In this document: one piece after another, positions 48,605-62,028 of the stretch | Numbering within the stretch: the first letter of the stretch is position 1 | Layout of the letters: the number at the start of each line of letters is the position of its first letter | Assembly: GCA_004026145.2 (NCBI GenBank) | Contig: CP034991.1 | Coordinates: forward strand, 10,039,087-10,103,086 | DNA from: Takifugu bimaculatus | Lineage: Eukaryota > Chordata > Actinopteri > Tetraodontiformes > Tetraodontidae | Length of the DNA stretch: 64,000 bases | Direction of reading: 5' to 3' | Notes under the pieces: generated by a model | Databases searched by the model: none | Told to the model about the DNA's origin: nothing | What the model saw: the letters and a program-made list of their open reading frames with translations, nothing else | Program-made: the position numbers and the translations under genes

Positions 48605-48910
48605 GAGAGGCTCCATTTCTGCATCTCGTGCCACATTTTGTGCCTGCCGCCAACCTTTCTCTCACGCTTGCCTGGCTCCGTGTCACTGATGGGCTCGGGG
48701 TGTAGCGAGGAGGAGGAGGAGGGTGGCGGCCGCTAGATAAGTGGTCGATGTCTGGCTTACGGTGTGGATGGAGGCTCTGGGTGATGCTTGGCACGCTATG
48801 TTTTTAACTCTCGCGCACACGGCAGATTTACTGTACATTTACACATTTACAGTAAAGATTTTTTACGACCAGCCAGATTCAGCAGAAGTGTGGCTGTGTT
48901 TTACTGTCTA

Positions 48911-48912
<2 letters not shown>

Positions 48913-48944
<32 letters not shown>
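48913..48944. repeat. (GT)16 microsatellite
   Basis: Perfect GT repeat. Confidence 0.95.
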
Positions 48945-48945
<1 letters not shown>

Positions 48946-50698
48946 ACTGTTATTGACAACTGAAGGAAAGGTTGTGCAGACAGAGGCAGAATATGCTGAC
49001 CAGCACGTCCAGCAGGAGAGGTGTGTGGGCTGAGGGTGCAGAGAACATCCACCGCCTGGCTTAAATGAACCGGTGTGGCTGCTGACCAAAACCCCCCCAT
49101 CCTGTTTATTTCCAGCTCCTCTTCCCACCTCTTTTCTGAGAGAATTGATTTTTCTTGTCCTTTCTTCTCCCCTTTTCTTTTATTTAATACCCCTCTTCTC
49201 CTGCCCACCACCTGGATCAATGCAATATCTGCATGTACGTGGGGTTAAAAAGCAAGTTGCGGTGGGGGTGGGGGCAGGTCAGGTGAAGTAGGCGGAGCTC
49301 CTTCCTCTTCCCCTGATGCCCTTCTACACCTCCGCCCCGATTATATTATCCATCTGCCTACATCCCCTCTGTTCCAGCTCGTGAGCCGACCTATCACGCA
49401 GGAGGGTGCGAGTTAAGAGGCACGGAATTCATTTACGGCGTCCCCACTTCATCGGGATCGCTTGTAATGAGGGTCCGCCCGCACGTGCGGCGCCGTGTTG
49501 TTTGTGCCGTAGAGTAATGAAATTCATATTGGGGTCAGTACCGTGGGCCGGGGAGTGCACGTGATGAGCGTGTGGACGTGCAGAGCTTCCGTCCTCTCGT
49601 CTGTGACCTTCCCTTTGTTCAGAAATAAAACCCAGTCGGGCCCCTCGTAAACGCGCTCAGCCGGTGAGTGATGCCGCGTCGCCGTCCACGTCTCAGCATT
49701 TGTGTCCACGTCCAGCTCCTTCGACTCTGTCACCCCCTCCTCGGAGCTCCCGCGGTAGGCTAGCTGTTTCTGTGAGTCCCCCCCCCGCCTTTTTGATGAC
49801 AAATGACCTGTGTCCCTCGCTCAGACATGCGGGGGTGGGGTGAGGGAGGGTTTAATAGTGTAAAGTGCTCTGTTATACGGACTGAATTTAAAAAAGGCAG
49901 CGGTGGAAGGTGGTGGGGGGAAAAATGGAGATGGAATGACCCATATCTGTGAGAAATGGACCCTTTGAAGCGACAAGGACTTCATTCACCTCTGGGAGTC
50001 ACCTGCACTTTGCATTCTTGCCATGCGACGGGTGCACGATGTTAAAGTATCAGCACAATGCGAAATAATTTTCCATCTGTTGACGGACCGGTGAGTAGAA
50101 GAACACGCACCTATTTGCAGCCTCAACGGGTATTTGTTCGATGTGGATGAATCCATGCTCGCGGGAAAAGCACAACTTCAAAGGTGACGTGGCGTCGCTG
50201 CGGCGTAATTTGCCCCTATTAGAATAGCGGCTGATTGGCGCGGTAATTTCTGCGTATTACCCAGTAACTGACCTGATTGTCACAGGACGGGGCGTCCCAA
50301 CGGGGGCCCTGCGCCACTAACAGCACCTCTTTGTCCGTGCCGAGGCTGTCATCAGACCTTCGAGACATCCATTTTTTTAAAAAAAATACAAGAAATGGAT
50401 AATTCTTCCCACATGCTAAACTATTCCTCCCATTTTCTCTTCACTTCTTCCCCACCTCTGACACACCAGCGCACCCCAACGGATGCACACGCGCAAAGAA
50501 ACGACTCTCCTTCGCCTTCGGCCGTCCCCTTGGTCCATGATTAGGGGCTGGACGTTGCTGACTCATCCAGCTGTTGGCATCAGCATCAAGAGAACCCCCC
50601 CCCCCCCACAAAAGAAAAAAAACCCCAACAAAAATAATAAAAGAAGTGTAATTTGGTTGGTCTGAGAACTGTGTTGTGTCACGACAGCAGAGTGCACC

Positions 50699-50700
<2 letters not shown>
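48945..50700. other. Intron 1 DNA, no gene recognised
   Basis: CpG-richer patch at 49380-49560 containing the 12-bp palindrome CCGCACGTGCGG (49479-49490), which includes an E-box CACGTG. A C14-type run with A-rich flank lies near 50587-50640. Confidence 0.5.

Positions 50701-50729
<29 letters not shown>
50701..50729. repeat. (GT)14 microsatellite
   Basis: Perfect GT repeat. Confidence 0.95.
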
Positions 50730-50732
<3 letters not shown>

Positions 50733-51480
50733 CTCTCCTTACAGACGGGTCCACTGGTGGTTGACGACTGTGTGAGCACCACTCGGGGTCCTCGGCCCCC
50801 GCTGTGTGTGAAGAGGAGGGGGCGCCCTCCACAGATTAGACACCATCTGTTGGCTGGCAGTCCACAAACATTTGGGCTCCTCGTGCAACACGTGCACACA
50901 AACTCAAAAGTGTAACACGGTTTCTACAGTATCTTTCTTTTTCTCAGACCTCCATCTGTTATCCACTTCTTTCATTTCCTGTTATCATTTTACTGAGTTC
51001 AATCTTTATTTATTCAAACGATGCTCTTATTGTCCTCAATGTTTTTCTTCCTTTCTCCTTAAATATCCTCTTTGTTTCCTTCCTCCCAGGGTTTTTCGGG
51101 GGGTGGTTAGGGTGTGTGTGTTTTTAAAGAGATGCCCCCCACCCCCTGCTGGGACTAATCATCTATGAAAGAGGACACATTAATGTAACCACGGCCAACA
51201 CAGTTTGCTCTGTGTGTGTCGCAGCCTGAGCGGCCCACGATGCCAACATGGTCCACTTTGTTTCACTCAGCACTTCCTCTGTACTCGCTCACCAAATCCT
51301 CCCTCAAGGTCACTCATACCAGACATGGTGTGTGCATGCGTGTGTGTGTGTAGATTTCAATTTGGACGTTATGAAAAGGCTGCATTCTCTGCAGAAGTCG
51401 ACATATTTTCATAACCTGGTTTTGAAATTTGTATAATCCACAGAGCAATTTTTCCAGAAATTGAATATGACCTATGTTGG

Positions 51481-51511
51481 TGTGTGTGCGTGTGTGTGTG
51501 TGTGTGTGTGC

Positions 51512-51556
<45 letters not shown>
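51481..51556. repeat. (TG)n microsatellite with GC interruptions
   Basis: About 38 units, interrupted by GCG and GCGCG near 51488 and 51511. Confidence 0.95.
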
Positions 51557-51559
<3 letters not shown>

Positions 51560-51845
51560 GATGTACTCGTTTGCATTGTGCGTCTTCAGTTTCATACCCA
51601 CGTGTGTTTGAAGATCAGCGTGTTTTGCCCACTTGGCGGTTAGCAACCTGTAATGTTGAGGAGTCCAAACACTTGTGTTGCGTGTTTTCTAATTGCTTTA
51701 ACATGCCTAAAAATGCTTTGAAATCCTTATTTTTTCCATTCTGCAGCATTTTATCTACCCAACGTGGTTCCATTTAGCTCACATTAGCGTTCCATGTTTA
51801 GTTTTCCTGCTGTAATTAGTAAACTGGTTGTGGAAAATGGCTGTG

Positions 51846-51848
51846 ACA

Positions 51849-51915
<67 letters not shown>

Positions 51916-51936
51916 ACACGATGTGTGTGTGTGTGG
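51846..51936. repeat. (AC)n followed by (GT)n, an inverted microsatellite pair
   Basis: About 35 AC units (one AT change) end at 51919. About seven GT units follow within a few bases. The two arms are complementary and could fold back on each other. Confidence 0.92.
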
Positions 51937-52383
51937 CTGTCTGTTTGTCACAGTGAGCTGAGTTTCTGAATAACATTTGTGGGTGGCTAGGTAGCAGCCA
52001 CTGTGTGCCATCAATACACACATCCCTATTCCAACCTTTTTGATAAACTGTAGCTGGTAGTTACCTCAGTTGGCGGTCACACGGTGACCTGAGGATCATT
52101 TTCTGAATTCCAGGAAGCACACGTTTAGATGAGGTGAAAACATCAGCAGAAATGTCACAACAGGCCCAGGTGTTGCACCTTTGTCTCCCAGATTTCCCTC
52201 TGATCGTGGAAATCCTTTTTTCCCCATCTGAAACCAACCCAGGGGCCAGCCTTTCACGCCCCCGTGCGTGTTTTAAAGATGCGGCCAGGGCTTAATTGCG
52301 TGATGTTGTTCGGTGTTAGCATCTCATGTAATGGGGCAGGTGGAAGCGGCTCCAGTTTCTGTGTCAGTGTTGTTTGTCTTCTA

Positions 52384-52404
52384 TGTGTGTGTGTGTGTGT
52401 GTGT
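52384..52404. repeat. (GT)10 microsatellite
   Basis: Perfect GT repeat. Confidence 0.92.
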
Positions 52405-55400
52405 TGATGTGGCATCTTTGTGTTTCATCCTTCCCCCTGGGGTTCAATGCTCTCCGGCTATTCTGAAGGTCAGAGATGACACCGTGGGAGAGGGGTCAGT
52501 CATCACTGCCACCTTTCCATCTCTCCATCTCTCCTTTCATGTATTCTCATCTCTCTCTTTTGTGGCTCGTGGTATGTGGACTTTATTAAATTTTCCTCTG
52601 GGTGGGTGGGTGATGGAGATGACTGGAGGGGAGGGATGAGGGGAGTCATCCCCTTCTTTGGTGCTTTCATCTGTTTTTTCCTGTTTTATTCCCTCCAGGG
52701 GTCTCCAGGCAGCCCGGGTAGCTCCGCTCTTATTGGGATCCAAGCTCCACGCCAGCTCCCTGATTCTACTGAGGTCAGGGAGCAGTAAAAAGACTACAAA
52801 ACGCTCCTTTTCGAGGAAGACAATGCTGCACCCTGGTTTAAGGCCTACAGCTGCAAACCTCGTCTTGCTCTTCCCTTTCTCAATCAATAGAAATTAAAAA
52901 ATGTGCTTTGCAGCAGCAAAATCAGACGCAGCCTGACGCCACCTCCCAAATTCAGTTAGTGGGATAGCCAGCACTTATTGTAATGAGGCTACACATCCTC
53001 TAAGGCAGCACTGGTGGCGGCAGCACCTGACCGTGCCCGTGCACGTCTGCGGGATTGCGTCCGCGTGCACGCGTGACCCCAGATACCTGCTGTTTGCATG
53101 TGGTTCCAGGGTCGAAGGGTTTCATTACAGCGCTACAGCTGTTAAACGCTAATAAACATTTATTTATCTACTGTGATGAAACATTCCTTCCTCCGCGGTC
53201 GGACTATTGGATTTCTGTTTATGCGTGCGTGCGTGTGTGTAGGTGTGTGAACAGCAAGGACAGGAAGGAACATTTGGCAAAGCGACACGACTGAGAACAA
53301 CTTCAGAGTGAAGAGAAGCAAACTCTTTTAATGAACATTGACTTTGATTATTGAGTGTGATGAAGAGTTTTGTCTCCGTTTTATGTTGCTGTAACTCCTC
53401 TTTTTTTTCCACGTCCCTTTCTCTGTTGCTGGCCACAGAAGGCGAGGCTCTGTTGTTTTTATGTCCTCTGCTGCGATGAATCACGCTGGGGTCTGGCCTG
53501 GGGGCACTCGGGTTCACGCGGTTACAGCCAGGCAATCAAATAAGGAAAGCGGATGATTAAAACGCCCTTTCCCCGGTGCTGTCTGTGCACTGCAGCGAGG
53601 ACTGCTTTATTGGTATAGATCATTCACCCGCCTCCCTGTGCAAGATGAAATTAACCTTGTTTTTTAAACCACCAAACAGGAAGGCCGGTGCATGCCTGTT
53701 AACCATGTCACCTGGTGCTGCAGCTGCACAGATGCTAACTGTTAAGGGACGTTCTCCTCGCTTCCTCCTCACCTTGATGATGAACGGCGCCTCCCCTGAC
53801 AGGAGTCGTGAGACGGCCGGGCGAGCGTAATGGCGCCCGACGTTCCGCTGTTTTGTGTAATGTGCTCTTCATGCAACCGATTGCTAATGCGATCGTGTAA
53901 AGGTCAAAAGAACAAATGTTCTTGGTAACGTGCCAAACGGTGCCCGAGTGCCGCGGTGCTCCGTCATCTCCAGGAGATACTGCGAAGGAGACGCAGTGGC
54001 TCCTGTTTTGACTTAAATTCCACAGCCAACAGCTAACAAGAGGGAAGCGCCTCACCCCCTCCCCCATTCATCCATCCTCACAGTGCATTCACCCCCGTCA
54101 CCCTCCCGATTGTACCCGACAGTCCTCCTTCTCATCGGCAGAGATGACAGAGTGTTTCTTCTGCGCCTCCAGAGGCTCATCCCTCACGCACGGATGGCCG
54201 GGATCACAGTCTGGAGCAGATATGAGACCAGGGAGGAGATCTGTCACCACTTCCTTTCTACCTGGAACTCATTTTTCTCCTCTCAGAGAGGCGAGTGCGT
54301 GGCGTCTCTCCGTGGCAAACGTGATTTATTCGCTAAGAGGTTGCGTAGTGGTCAACGCAGCTCTACCTTCAGCTAGCCTCACGATTAGGGCCGATTCAAC
54401 AGCCCACGCTGCGCCAGGATCAGGGTTAGTCAAAGTCTTTTGGTGCATTTTTTACTTAAAAGGTGTCTTTTGAATAGGAAAGAGACATTTTATATTTGTC
54501 GTTAATGCTTTCACCTAAGAAATGTGGAAGAAGTGACCACGCTCAAGCGGGACGGGGTAATCGCATTAAAACCAGCCGCTGTTTAATTCTTCTCTCCGGT
54601 CCCATCATGGGACGGAACGCTCGGCCAGATCACTCAACCCAACGCGAGTCGAATATGAGCCGTCATAGGCGACGAAGACGGACGTTTAGACGGGATTAAG
54701 ACGATTGAGAGAACACAGCTTCAGCCACACATTTCACAAGGTGTCATTTAACACAGCTCAGCTGCTCAGAAAAAACGATTTCACTTGCAAAGACTTCTGC
54801 TTCCTTCATATCCTTTATTTATATATTTATATTTTATCTTTGTTCCACTGGCTCAACATTTTCGCATTAATCACTCTCTAATGGAATTACTTCATTCCAG
54901 CTTTCCTTTTTTATTGGGGAGCCATCAGAAACCCATAGTTTTGGAGGGAGATTAGTCTATTCCATCCGCATAATTATTGATGAGGGGGTGGGGCAGGGCA
55001 GTGTTTGTGACTGGTGCTTATCGCCGCATGCTTTGCCAAAGACTCGCTTGGAAAATTGGGACACGATTCCCTTTCGCTGTCTGTTTACGTGGTTTCCAAC
55101 AGCTGTGGCGAAAACCGGGCTCCGTGTCAGAACCGGTCACAGCGGCGAGTCACGGATGAGCCGTCGTAAACGTTCCGAAGCGCCTTGCCCCAAGTCGCGC
55201 TGAGTCACCCGGAGTTTAGCCTGGGGGGGGATTATTTTTGTTTTAAGGGAATTGGGCCTGAGAGGGGTGAGAGGGGTTCAAGTTTTAACTTAATCTCCAT
55301 CCGGTCTGGTGGAGGAAAAACTGCTGAGGTCGGTCTGTGGCTGGAGGTCAGAGTGGGAACGGGGACGCCGACTGTGCCCTCCCCAGCCGTGTCTGTATGT

Positions 55401-57199
55401 GTGGGCATTTTCACCCTTCTACTATATCAGCTTGTATTTCCACTGGGTGGGGCGGTGAGGGTGGGGGTGCGGGCAGGGTCCCTGGGTGCGTGCTAAGACC
55501 ATTAGATCAGATCGTGATCGCGGACGATTGTGCGAGAAGGTGTTTATGCGTGTCTGCGCGAGGCGCCGACAGGGCTCCCTCGCTGGGGGTTTTAATTCCA
55601 AACGGACGTGTGAGGACGGGAGTGTGAAAAGTGTGTGTGCGGGGGTCGAGGGCGGTCCTTGGGCACGGAGCATAAAATGGTTATTGTAGCATAATCAGCG
55701 TGATGACCTGAACCAGAGTTAATATTGAAGAGATTGACCTTTCCTGTTGCAGCCAGAGTGCCCCCCCCCCCTTCCCTCCCGTGGGGGTTCTGCACATGCA
55801 AGTCTCGTTTTTCCCGTTATTCTGTAAACTTTAACAATTTAGGGAGAAAATGAACGCAGAGCAAAAATCACAAGGCATTCCTGCTGTTGCCCAGGGGAGG
55901 TAGATGCACCCTCTGAACACAGGGGGCTGATTCACTTGTCTTTGTCTATATCTGACTCACTCTGACTTCATCTGGTTCTGCACCCTCCCGTGCTCTCACC
56001 GCTTAAGTCCTCCCAGTAGAATTTGCCTGTGGTCTGCTGATATCCCTGGGTCTCCAAGGAAACATCTAAGGCGCGGAGCCCCAGGTAGGGCCCCCGACGC
56101 TTGGCTTGTAGCTGTCTCGGGAGCCCTCGCAGGGATTTGTAAGCTCTGGAGACTGTAGTGGCTGCTCCAGGCCTTCCGCTCAACCACAATGAAATGAAAA
56201 GTAAGCAGGCAGGTGGAAGAGAAGGAAAGAAAACTGATGAATCAAGTGGTTTTCATGTGCAGATTTAGAATCGTAAACGTTTGTATTTTGTTTCAAATCT
56301 GCACTGCTGGGAGGAAATGTAAAGGCTCTTGGCGCGTCTCCCGAACACTCCCCCTCCATACAAACCCATGCCTCCCATTTGTCCGACGGTGTGGGAACAA
56401 CTGCTCACGGTGGTTTCGGAGGCCCCTTCTCCTGTGTGCAGGGATAAGATGCTGTCCCATGCTAGCAACTAAGTTGGATAATTGAACCCCTCCAGCGTCA
56501 GCCAGCGGACGCTTCCTGCGCACACACATGAGTGCGCTGACAAGCATAATCATGCTCACGCTCAGGCATTTAAACAGGCAGAAATGCAAACAAAACCCTC
56601 TCGCGCTCGCCTCTGCTCTTTGCTTTGATTGAGCAAAAGCGGAAAAGTAGGAAATTGGGATCTGTCTGTCACATTGTCCCGTGTGCGTGGTGTCTTTCAG
56701 GAGCCGAACATGTACACCCTTAATCTTTTCTGCTTTGTTAAATAGCCTGGGTGTAAACTTACAGCTCAGTCAGACCACATTATAGGAGGCAGGATTGGCT
56801 TTCCCCCTAATTAGAATCATGGAACCTATCGATAGACACCCCCCCCCCCCCATCCCCCCATCACAGAGACGGTAATATTAAACATGCCTGAGTGGAGCTG
56901 AAATATACCCTGTTGCTACTAATGCTTTTTCGCTTTGCCGCTGAAATCCTGCTTTTTTTTCCTGCTTTTTATAATATTATCTCTGTAAGTACATAATGAA
57001 CTTGCTGAAATTGGAAGCTTTTTGCCTCCAGTCACCATTTAATGTCTAAATAGAAAGGAGAAAAAAGTCTCTTGCCATCCGGAAGTTTTTAAAAAAAACA
57101 ACCCTCTCATATTCAGTATTCAGCGCGGTGTTGAAACTCCTCGCGAGAGCTTTCAACCTTTACTCTTGCAAATTGAATTGATTTGTTTGTGAGAGAATG
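52405..57199. other. Intron 1 DNA, no gene recognised
   Basis: A CGCGTGCACGCG palindrome at 53062-53073 sits in alternating purine-pyrimidine sequence. A CpG-dense stretch at 54505-54710 holds a 64-codon ATG frame with an Arg-rich end, judged to be chance. C-runs lie near 55760-55770 and 56838-56851. Confidence 0.5.
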
Positions 57200-57480
57200 A
57201 CAAAAAAATAAAAATAATTCCATCATAATGCGCCCGAATCTGCGGTTCCGCTCGCACAGCGACGCCCTCGGTGCTGCTTTATTGCCTCTGCTGGCATCTT
57301 TCTGGCTGCGTTATTAAGCCGGCTGTTAGCGCGGGTCAGTCACATCAGTCACTCTCAAATGGCCAGATTCACAATGCACTGTATGCTAATTGTTTGCTGC
57401 TTAATATGCTACATCAATCAGTAGTAATTATGACATCGGTTCGGCAGTCGGTGTTGTTTCAGCCGGGAAAGAGAGAGACG
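57200..57480. promoter_or_regulatory. Candidate conserved non-coding element in intron 1
   Basis: Repeat-free, with an octamer-like ATGCTAAT at 57383-57390 (POU type), GTAGTAATTATGACATC near 57421, CATCATAATGCG and CGTTATTAAGCC. It has the densest set of developmental-factor-type cores in the window. Texture-based call. Confidence 0.37.
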
Positions 57481-57899
57481 GAAAACAAAGAGAGGGAGAG
57501 ACACTTCAGGAGCCCAGTGGATCGTTAATACAAATGACTGCGCTAAAGCAGCGGGCCTTTTTTTGCTTATTCCAACCTCCGGGGAGTTCTTGTGTTATAA
57601 TCACAGGGCTGTTGTTTTAACCGAACGTATTGCTGTTTTGGTTATGGGAAGTAAACAAACACAGGCATTGAAGGTCTGGAATGTCATTATTCACATTTTC
57701 TAGTTTGTTGCTTTGGCAGCAGCTATAGAGGAAGTTCAGCCAGCGCTGAAGTTCAAATGTGTGTCTTTTCGGGCGGTGCAGGGGGACCTGCATCAATATT
57801 TATACAGGAATTTTACACCGAAATCAGTGAAAGCACAACCATGAGTCAGCTGAACCTTTTATTGCCCCCCCTTTCAGACAATAGGGTATTAAAACTGAC

Positions 57900-58110
57900 A
57901 TAGACTGGACCTTTCGCCAGTGCTGTGTGTTATCCGTCTCCAAATATGGTGGATAGTGTCGGCGGCAGCTGCATTAATCGCCTTTCATGATCAATTACCT
58001 CAGGAATTCCCTTTGATGCGCTCCCATCATCCAGTCGAAGCCCTCTTGTTACGCTGAATTATTGTCAGATATTTAGACCAGACACGCTATCAAAATATTA
58101 TTTCTTCAGC
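57900..58110. promoter_or_regulatory. Candidate conserved non-coding element in intron 1
   Basis: Repeat-free, with GCATTAATCG, CATGATCAATTACC, CTGAATTATTGTC (Sox-like ATTGT) and AAATATTATTTC. It lies immediately before a dispersed repeat. Confidence 0.3.
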
Positions 58111-58117
58111 GAGGGAA

Positions 58118-58330
58118 CATTGAAGCTCACACACACATTGTCATCTCCACTTTACAGACATGCTTGGACTTCTATCTTTGTGAGGACCCTCACAATGGTT
58201 ACATGCTAACTGTAACCATCACATGTCTAACCCTTAGCTGCATCCAGGTCCAACCTTAACCTTAAACCCAAGTTCAAACCCTCAAGCGGAACCTTGACTT
58301 TGTGAGGACCAATCAAAATGTCCTCCCCTT
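58118..58330 (-). repeat. Second full copy of the teleost 'GTCCCCACAAAG'-type repeat
   Basis: It runs opposite to the copy at 31992. CTATCTTTGTGAGGACC opens it, a core of TAACC and CCTTAACCTTAAACCC words follows, and CTTTGTGAGGACCAATCA closes it. It is strongly diverged and non-coding. Confidence 0.6.
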
Positions 58331-60222
58331 CTCAAAAATTGCCTCACTTTGCCAGCTGAAACGCATATTCTGGTCGTCATTATGTAGCGTGTTGAAGGAC
58401 TCGCAGACCTTTAAAAACTTCTTGACTGCAGTGTACGACCTCCCGCTCGTTGCCAAGTGCCTGGGACGGGGGCCCTCTGGCTCGTGAGGCTTTTTAATGG
58501 ACTCCCAGACAGTCCATTTCCATTGTATGTGAAGAACAACCTCGGTGAATGCGGCAAATTAATCACATTTGGAGTTGACAGGCTGCCACTTTTTAGTGTG
58601 AGCCCCCTTGCTAAGGTGCAACTAGAAGGATTGAAGGGGTCAGACAAGCACAAAATGGAGGGCTGATGGAAGAACAGGAGAAACTCTTTAGCAAAGCCCC
58701 CGGCTCAAAGAGGAACAAGGCCGTCATTTTGTATTCTACACGGCCCCTTTCTCTCTCCTGCTGGCATTTCTGCTGCAGTCGTAGATCGGTCGTCGCAGCT
58801 TCGCGTCTTTGTGTATCTGCTGTCCGCGTACAGAGGCGGAGAGCGTCGGAGTTGTTTTGCGGTGTCAGAGGTCATCTTGTAGTGCCAGCTGGAGGGGAGG
58901 CCCGTGATCGGCACTGGACAGACAGACCGAGGGATCAGGGAACGCTGGGGATGCTGGAAATGAGGAGGGCAGTGGGAACGGGGATTTACTATAATGTTTG
59001 CTTAACGAGAACATGTGGAACGCTGCGGTGTTGTTCAGTGAGGGAGAAAAATAACAGTTTTTTTTAGATTAAAGGGGGGAGGCAGAGTGAGGGTATCGTG
59101 GGAAGGAGGAGGGTAAAGGGAGGTGAAAGCATAAATTCATCACGAGGAGCCCCTTTGGCCCCCTGTTCAGTATGCATCGCCTCTGTTGGGATGATAGTGG
59201 GGGCAGAAACAGGCCATTGTCCCTCTTGGATCTTCCTCTCCATTGAAAAGAGATGGATGGAAGGGAGGAAAAGAAGAAGGCAGGGGGACAGAAAGAGGGT
59301 CAGGGTCTGAAGATGACCCATGACCCAGCCTGACCCGCAGACACCCGCCATAACTGGGGCTTTTGTCCAGGGACGGTGGGTTCCTCTACCTCCTCCGCCT
59401 GAAATAAAGCCGGCCCCCTCCCTTCCCCCTCGAACCCACTCAGATGTGACAAGGTCAGAGTTCAAACACTGTCAGGGGGCCCAGGGCAGTCAAACAGAAC
59501 TGGGAAGCGACATAGCGGGTGTGTTTTTTTTTTTTTGTGTGCGACCTTACGTGCACATCCGGGTGGGTGCGTGTTAATGCACATGTGTGCGGACTTGTTA
59601 AAAATCTGCGGTCATGTGAAGGAAAAAGGCTCAAAGGAAACGTCTCTCAGGATTTCACACCGACGCAAACTGGTGCTGGCTTTATGTTCTTTCAGCACCT
59701 TTTTAGTCCTCCTCCACCTGTGTGCGTGCGTACGTGCATGTGTGTGTTGTGCTTGGATTTCATATGGCTGCAGGGGCTCATTATCATTTGTTCATTTAGT
59801 GGATGGAAGCAGCCAAACGGACTGAGATGTGTTTACCCTTCACAAGCCTGGAACGCTCCGAATCGGTATGATTTCGCCGGTTTTGCACTTTCATGACCTG
59901 CGGTGTTGGTGACATCAACCGCCGCCGCGTCCAAGGTAATCACGGACGCACATTCACAGGTTATTCCTCCCTCGGCAGCCTCCTCTGCTCTCCGTTTAGG
60001 CTTTCATCGTCGGTATATCTTCGTTTATATTGGTTGGAGAGCCCGTATACTACTGCAGAATCACAGGAGCCTGACTGTTTCCATGTGCTGGGCTTTATTG
60101 CCGGTTTCCTGTCGCGCTAATGTCGATTTTATCAACTCAGCATGTGGATATTGACGTTTGAGAGAAAAGTAACAGTTCTCGGGTTGAAACTTTCCAACCG
60201 AGTCCTCTAAGACGCGGTCGTG
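58331..60222. other. Intron 1 DNA, no gene recognised
   Basis: Contains a 12-nt T run near 59525 and short alternating GT stretches. No exon-like frame stands out. Confidence 0.45.
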
Positions 60223-60245
60223 GCTTCTTCTTCTTCTTCTTCTTT
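60223..60245. repeat. (TTC)n trinucleotide repeat
   Basis: About seven CTT/TTC units, followed by an A9 run. Confidence 0.9.
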
Positions 60246-60331
60246 TAAATAAAAAAAAACCTTTAGCAGTGTGTTCTTGGACGCATGTAGAATTGGAATC
60301 TTAATGAAGGCCCCGTCCCGTCCTCTTCTTT

Positions 60332-60366
60332 CACACACACTCATACACACACACACACACACACAC
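60332..60366. repeat. (CA)n microsatellite, interrupted
   Basis: About 16 CA units with a TCAT interruption. Confidence 0.92.
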
Positions 60367-60551
60367 CTCAGGATAATATGTGGATAAAATAAATCACTCT
60401 GAGATCACATGCAACCGCTGTCAACCCCTTGGCACTGTATCCGCTAGTATAAATGGATTTTCATTGCGCTGGCCAGTGAGTTGAAAACATTTATTAACAT
60501 TTTCCTCCATATATTTCAGCCTTGCCAAATGAAGGGGTGGGTGGTGGTGTT

Positions 60552-60572
60552 GGGGGGAGGGGGGGGGGGGGG
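60552..60572. repeat. G-rich run
   Basis: T-G6-A-G14 on the plus strand. Likely length-variable. Confidence 0.85.
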
Positions 60573-62028
60573 CTATGGATGCAATATACAGGTGGTAAAA
60601 CTTTCTGACTGATGCCTGCTGACTGGAGTGGAGCATTTAATGCCGCAGCAAGTGGGAGGGAAGCGGGGAGTGAGCGGCAGCTAAATGTGGAAAACATGAG
60701 GATGCTGGCAGGGACGCGGGTGGTGAAGCAGTGGGGGATCAACAAAGAGGTAGTTTGACATGGCTCTGTCAAACCAGTGTAATTACTAAACACTCCAAAT
60801 TACATACCCTCATTTAGCTGTACCCTATCATTTCCCACTATCCACACTGGGCTCTTTTTACTCCCCCTCTCTGTCCTGCTCTGTTTTATCCTGGCTTCTC
60901 CTCGCGGCGCTGCCGTCTGTGCTATGTCCCACCACCTGGGGTTCCCTTTGAGGCTTTCGCTCTTATGTTACATCCTTCCAGTCTGAGAAATGGCTTCTGG
61001 TGTAGAAGTGTGTCTGCCTGAGGTTTGTGTGACCGAAAGATAGCGGATAGCCTTGAATAGCATCCAACCATCATTTAGGGCCCGCAGATGCACTGAAGCC
61101 AGGGTTCTCTGAGCAGGACGGTTTGAATGGCGGTGTTGGGTGGCGGTCTTGTCGTGCTGCACCTGTACCGCCGCTCTTGCTGGTTTCCAGACTTTGGCTA
61201 ATGTAGAAACGCTCAAGACGGTTTTCTCTTCACCTAACCGATGTTTGGCCTTGTCTTGAGAGCATTCAAATTGGTATGCTAACGGGGAGTGAAACATTGT
61301 TTATGTGAACACAGACCGCCGTTTTTCCGCAGGCACATTGGAGACGACCGTATGTTTAGAAAACGGCGAACTTCAAGGACGCACGCAGCTACATCTGCAG
61401 GCGTCTTTTTGTATACACTCAACTGCATTTACATAATTGCCTATTCTGGACCATCTTTACGTGCACACTGTATGTGGCAAAGGGTGTATGCGCGCATTAA
61501 TCCCATGTGATTGCCGTGTCGTAATTGTAGCCTAGAGAGCTAGCTTGAATTGCCTCCAAATGTGGTCCAGGCAGACACTAGATGAGGAGGACAGCATCTG
61601 CCACAGACTAAATACCAGTTTAGGATGCCTATATCCAGTGTCTCACCCACAGCACACTTGTCGGGTTTCCTGTTTGGCTTCCAGTGTGTGCTTTTGTGAT
61701 TGAGTTTAAACGGCTCTCCACGCTGCCTCGCTATCTCGAGCGCCTCCTTCACTTCCAGAAAAGAATGAAGCGCCCAAAGACACGCCCCGTTGCAAATTTT
61801 TGCTAGTGTTTGCGTGACTTTTGAGTTCTCTCGGACATAACAGACTGCCCAAGCTCGCCGCTCCATATCTCTGCTGTGGCAGCACACTGATGATGTCATA
61901 AACCCGCTCCAGCCCCTCTACATCACGGCTGACATTTTCACGGTTGACAATGCTCCGAATGGGCCCAGTCCCTCCCATCAGGGGAAGGATTCCATTACTG
62001 CTGTCCGTAATTCATAACTCTTTCTGTC
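60573..62028. other. Intron 1 DNA, no gene recognised
   Basis: Unique-looking DNA. The minus-strand frames at 61540-61978 overlap each other and have no motif. Confidence 0.45.

Noticed and set aside
54505..54699. Arg-rich 64-codon frame resembling a protamine tail
   Set aside because: Only the last 15 residues are Arg-rich. There is no family match, and it lies in CpG-dense DNA where CGN codons arise by chance.
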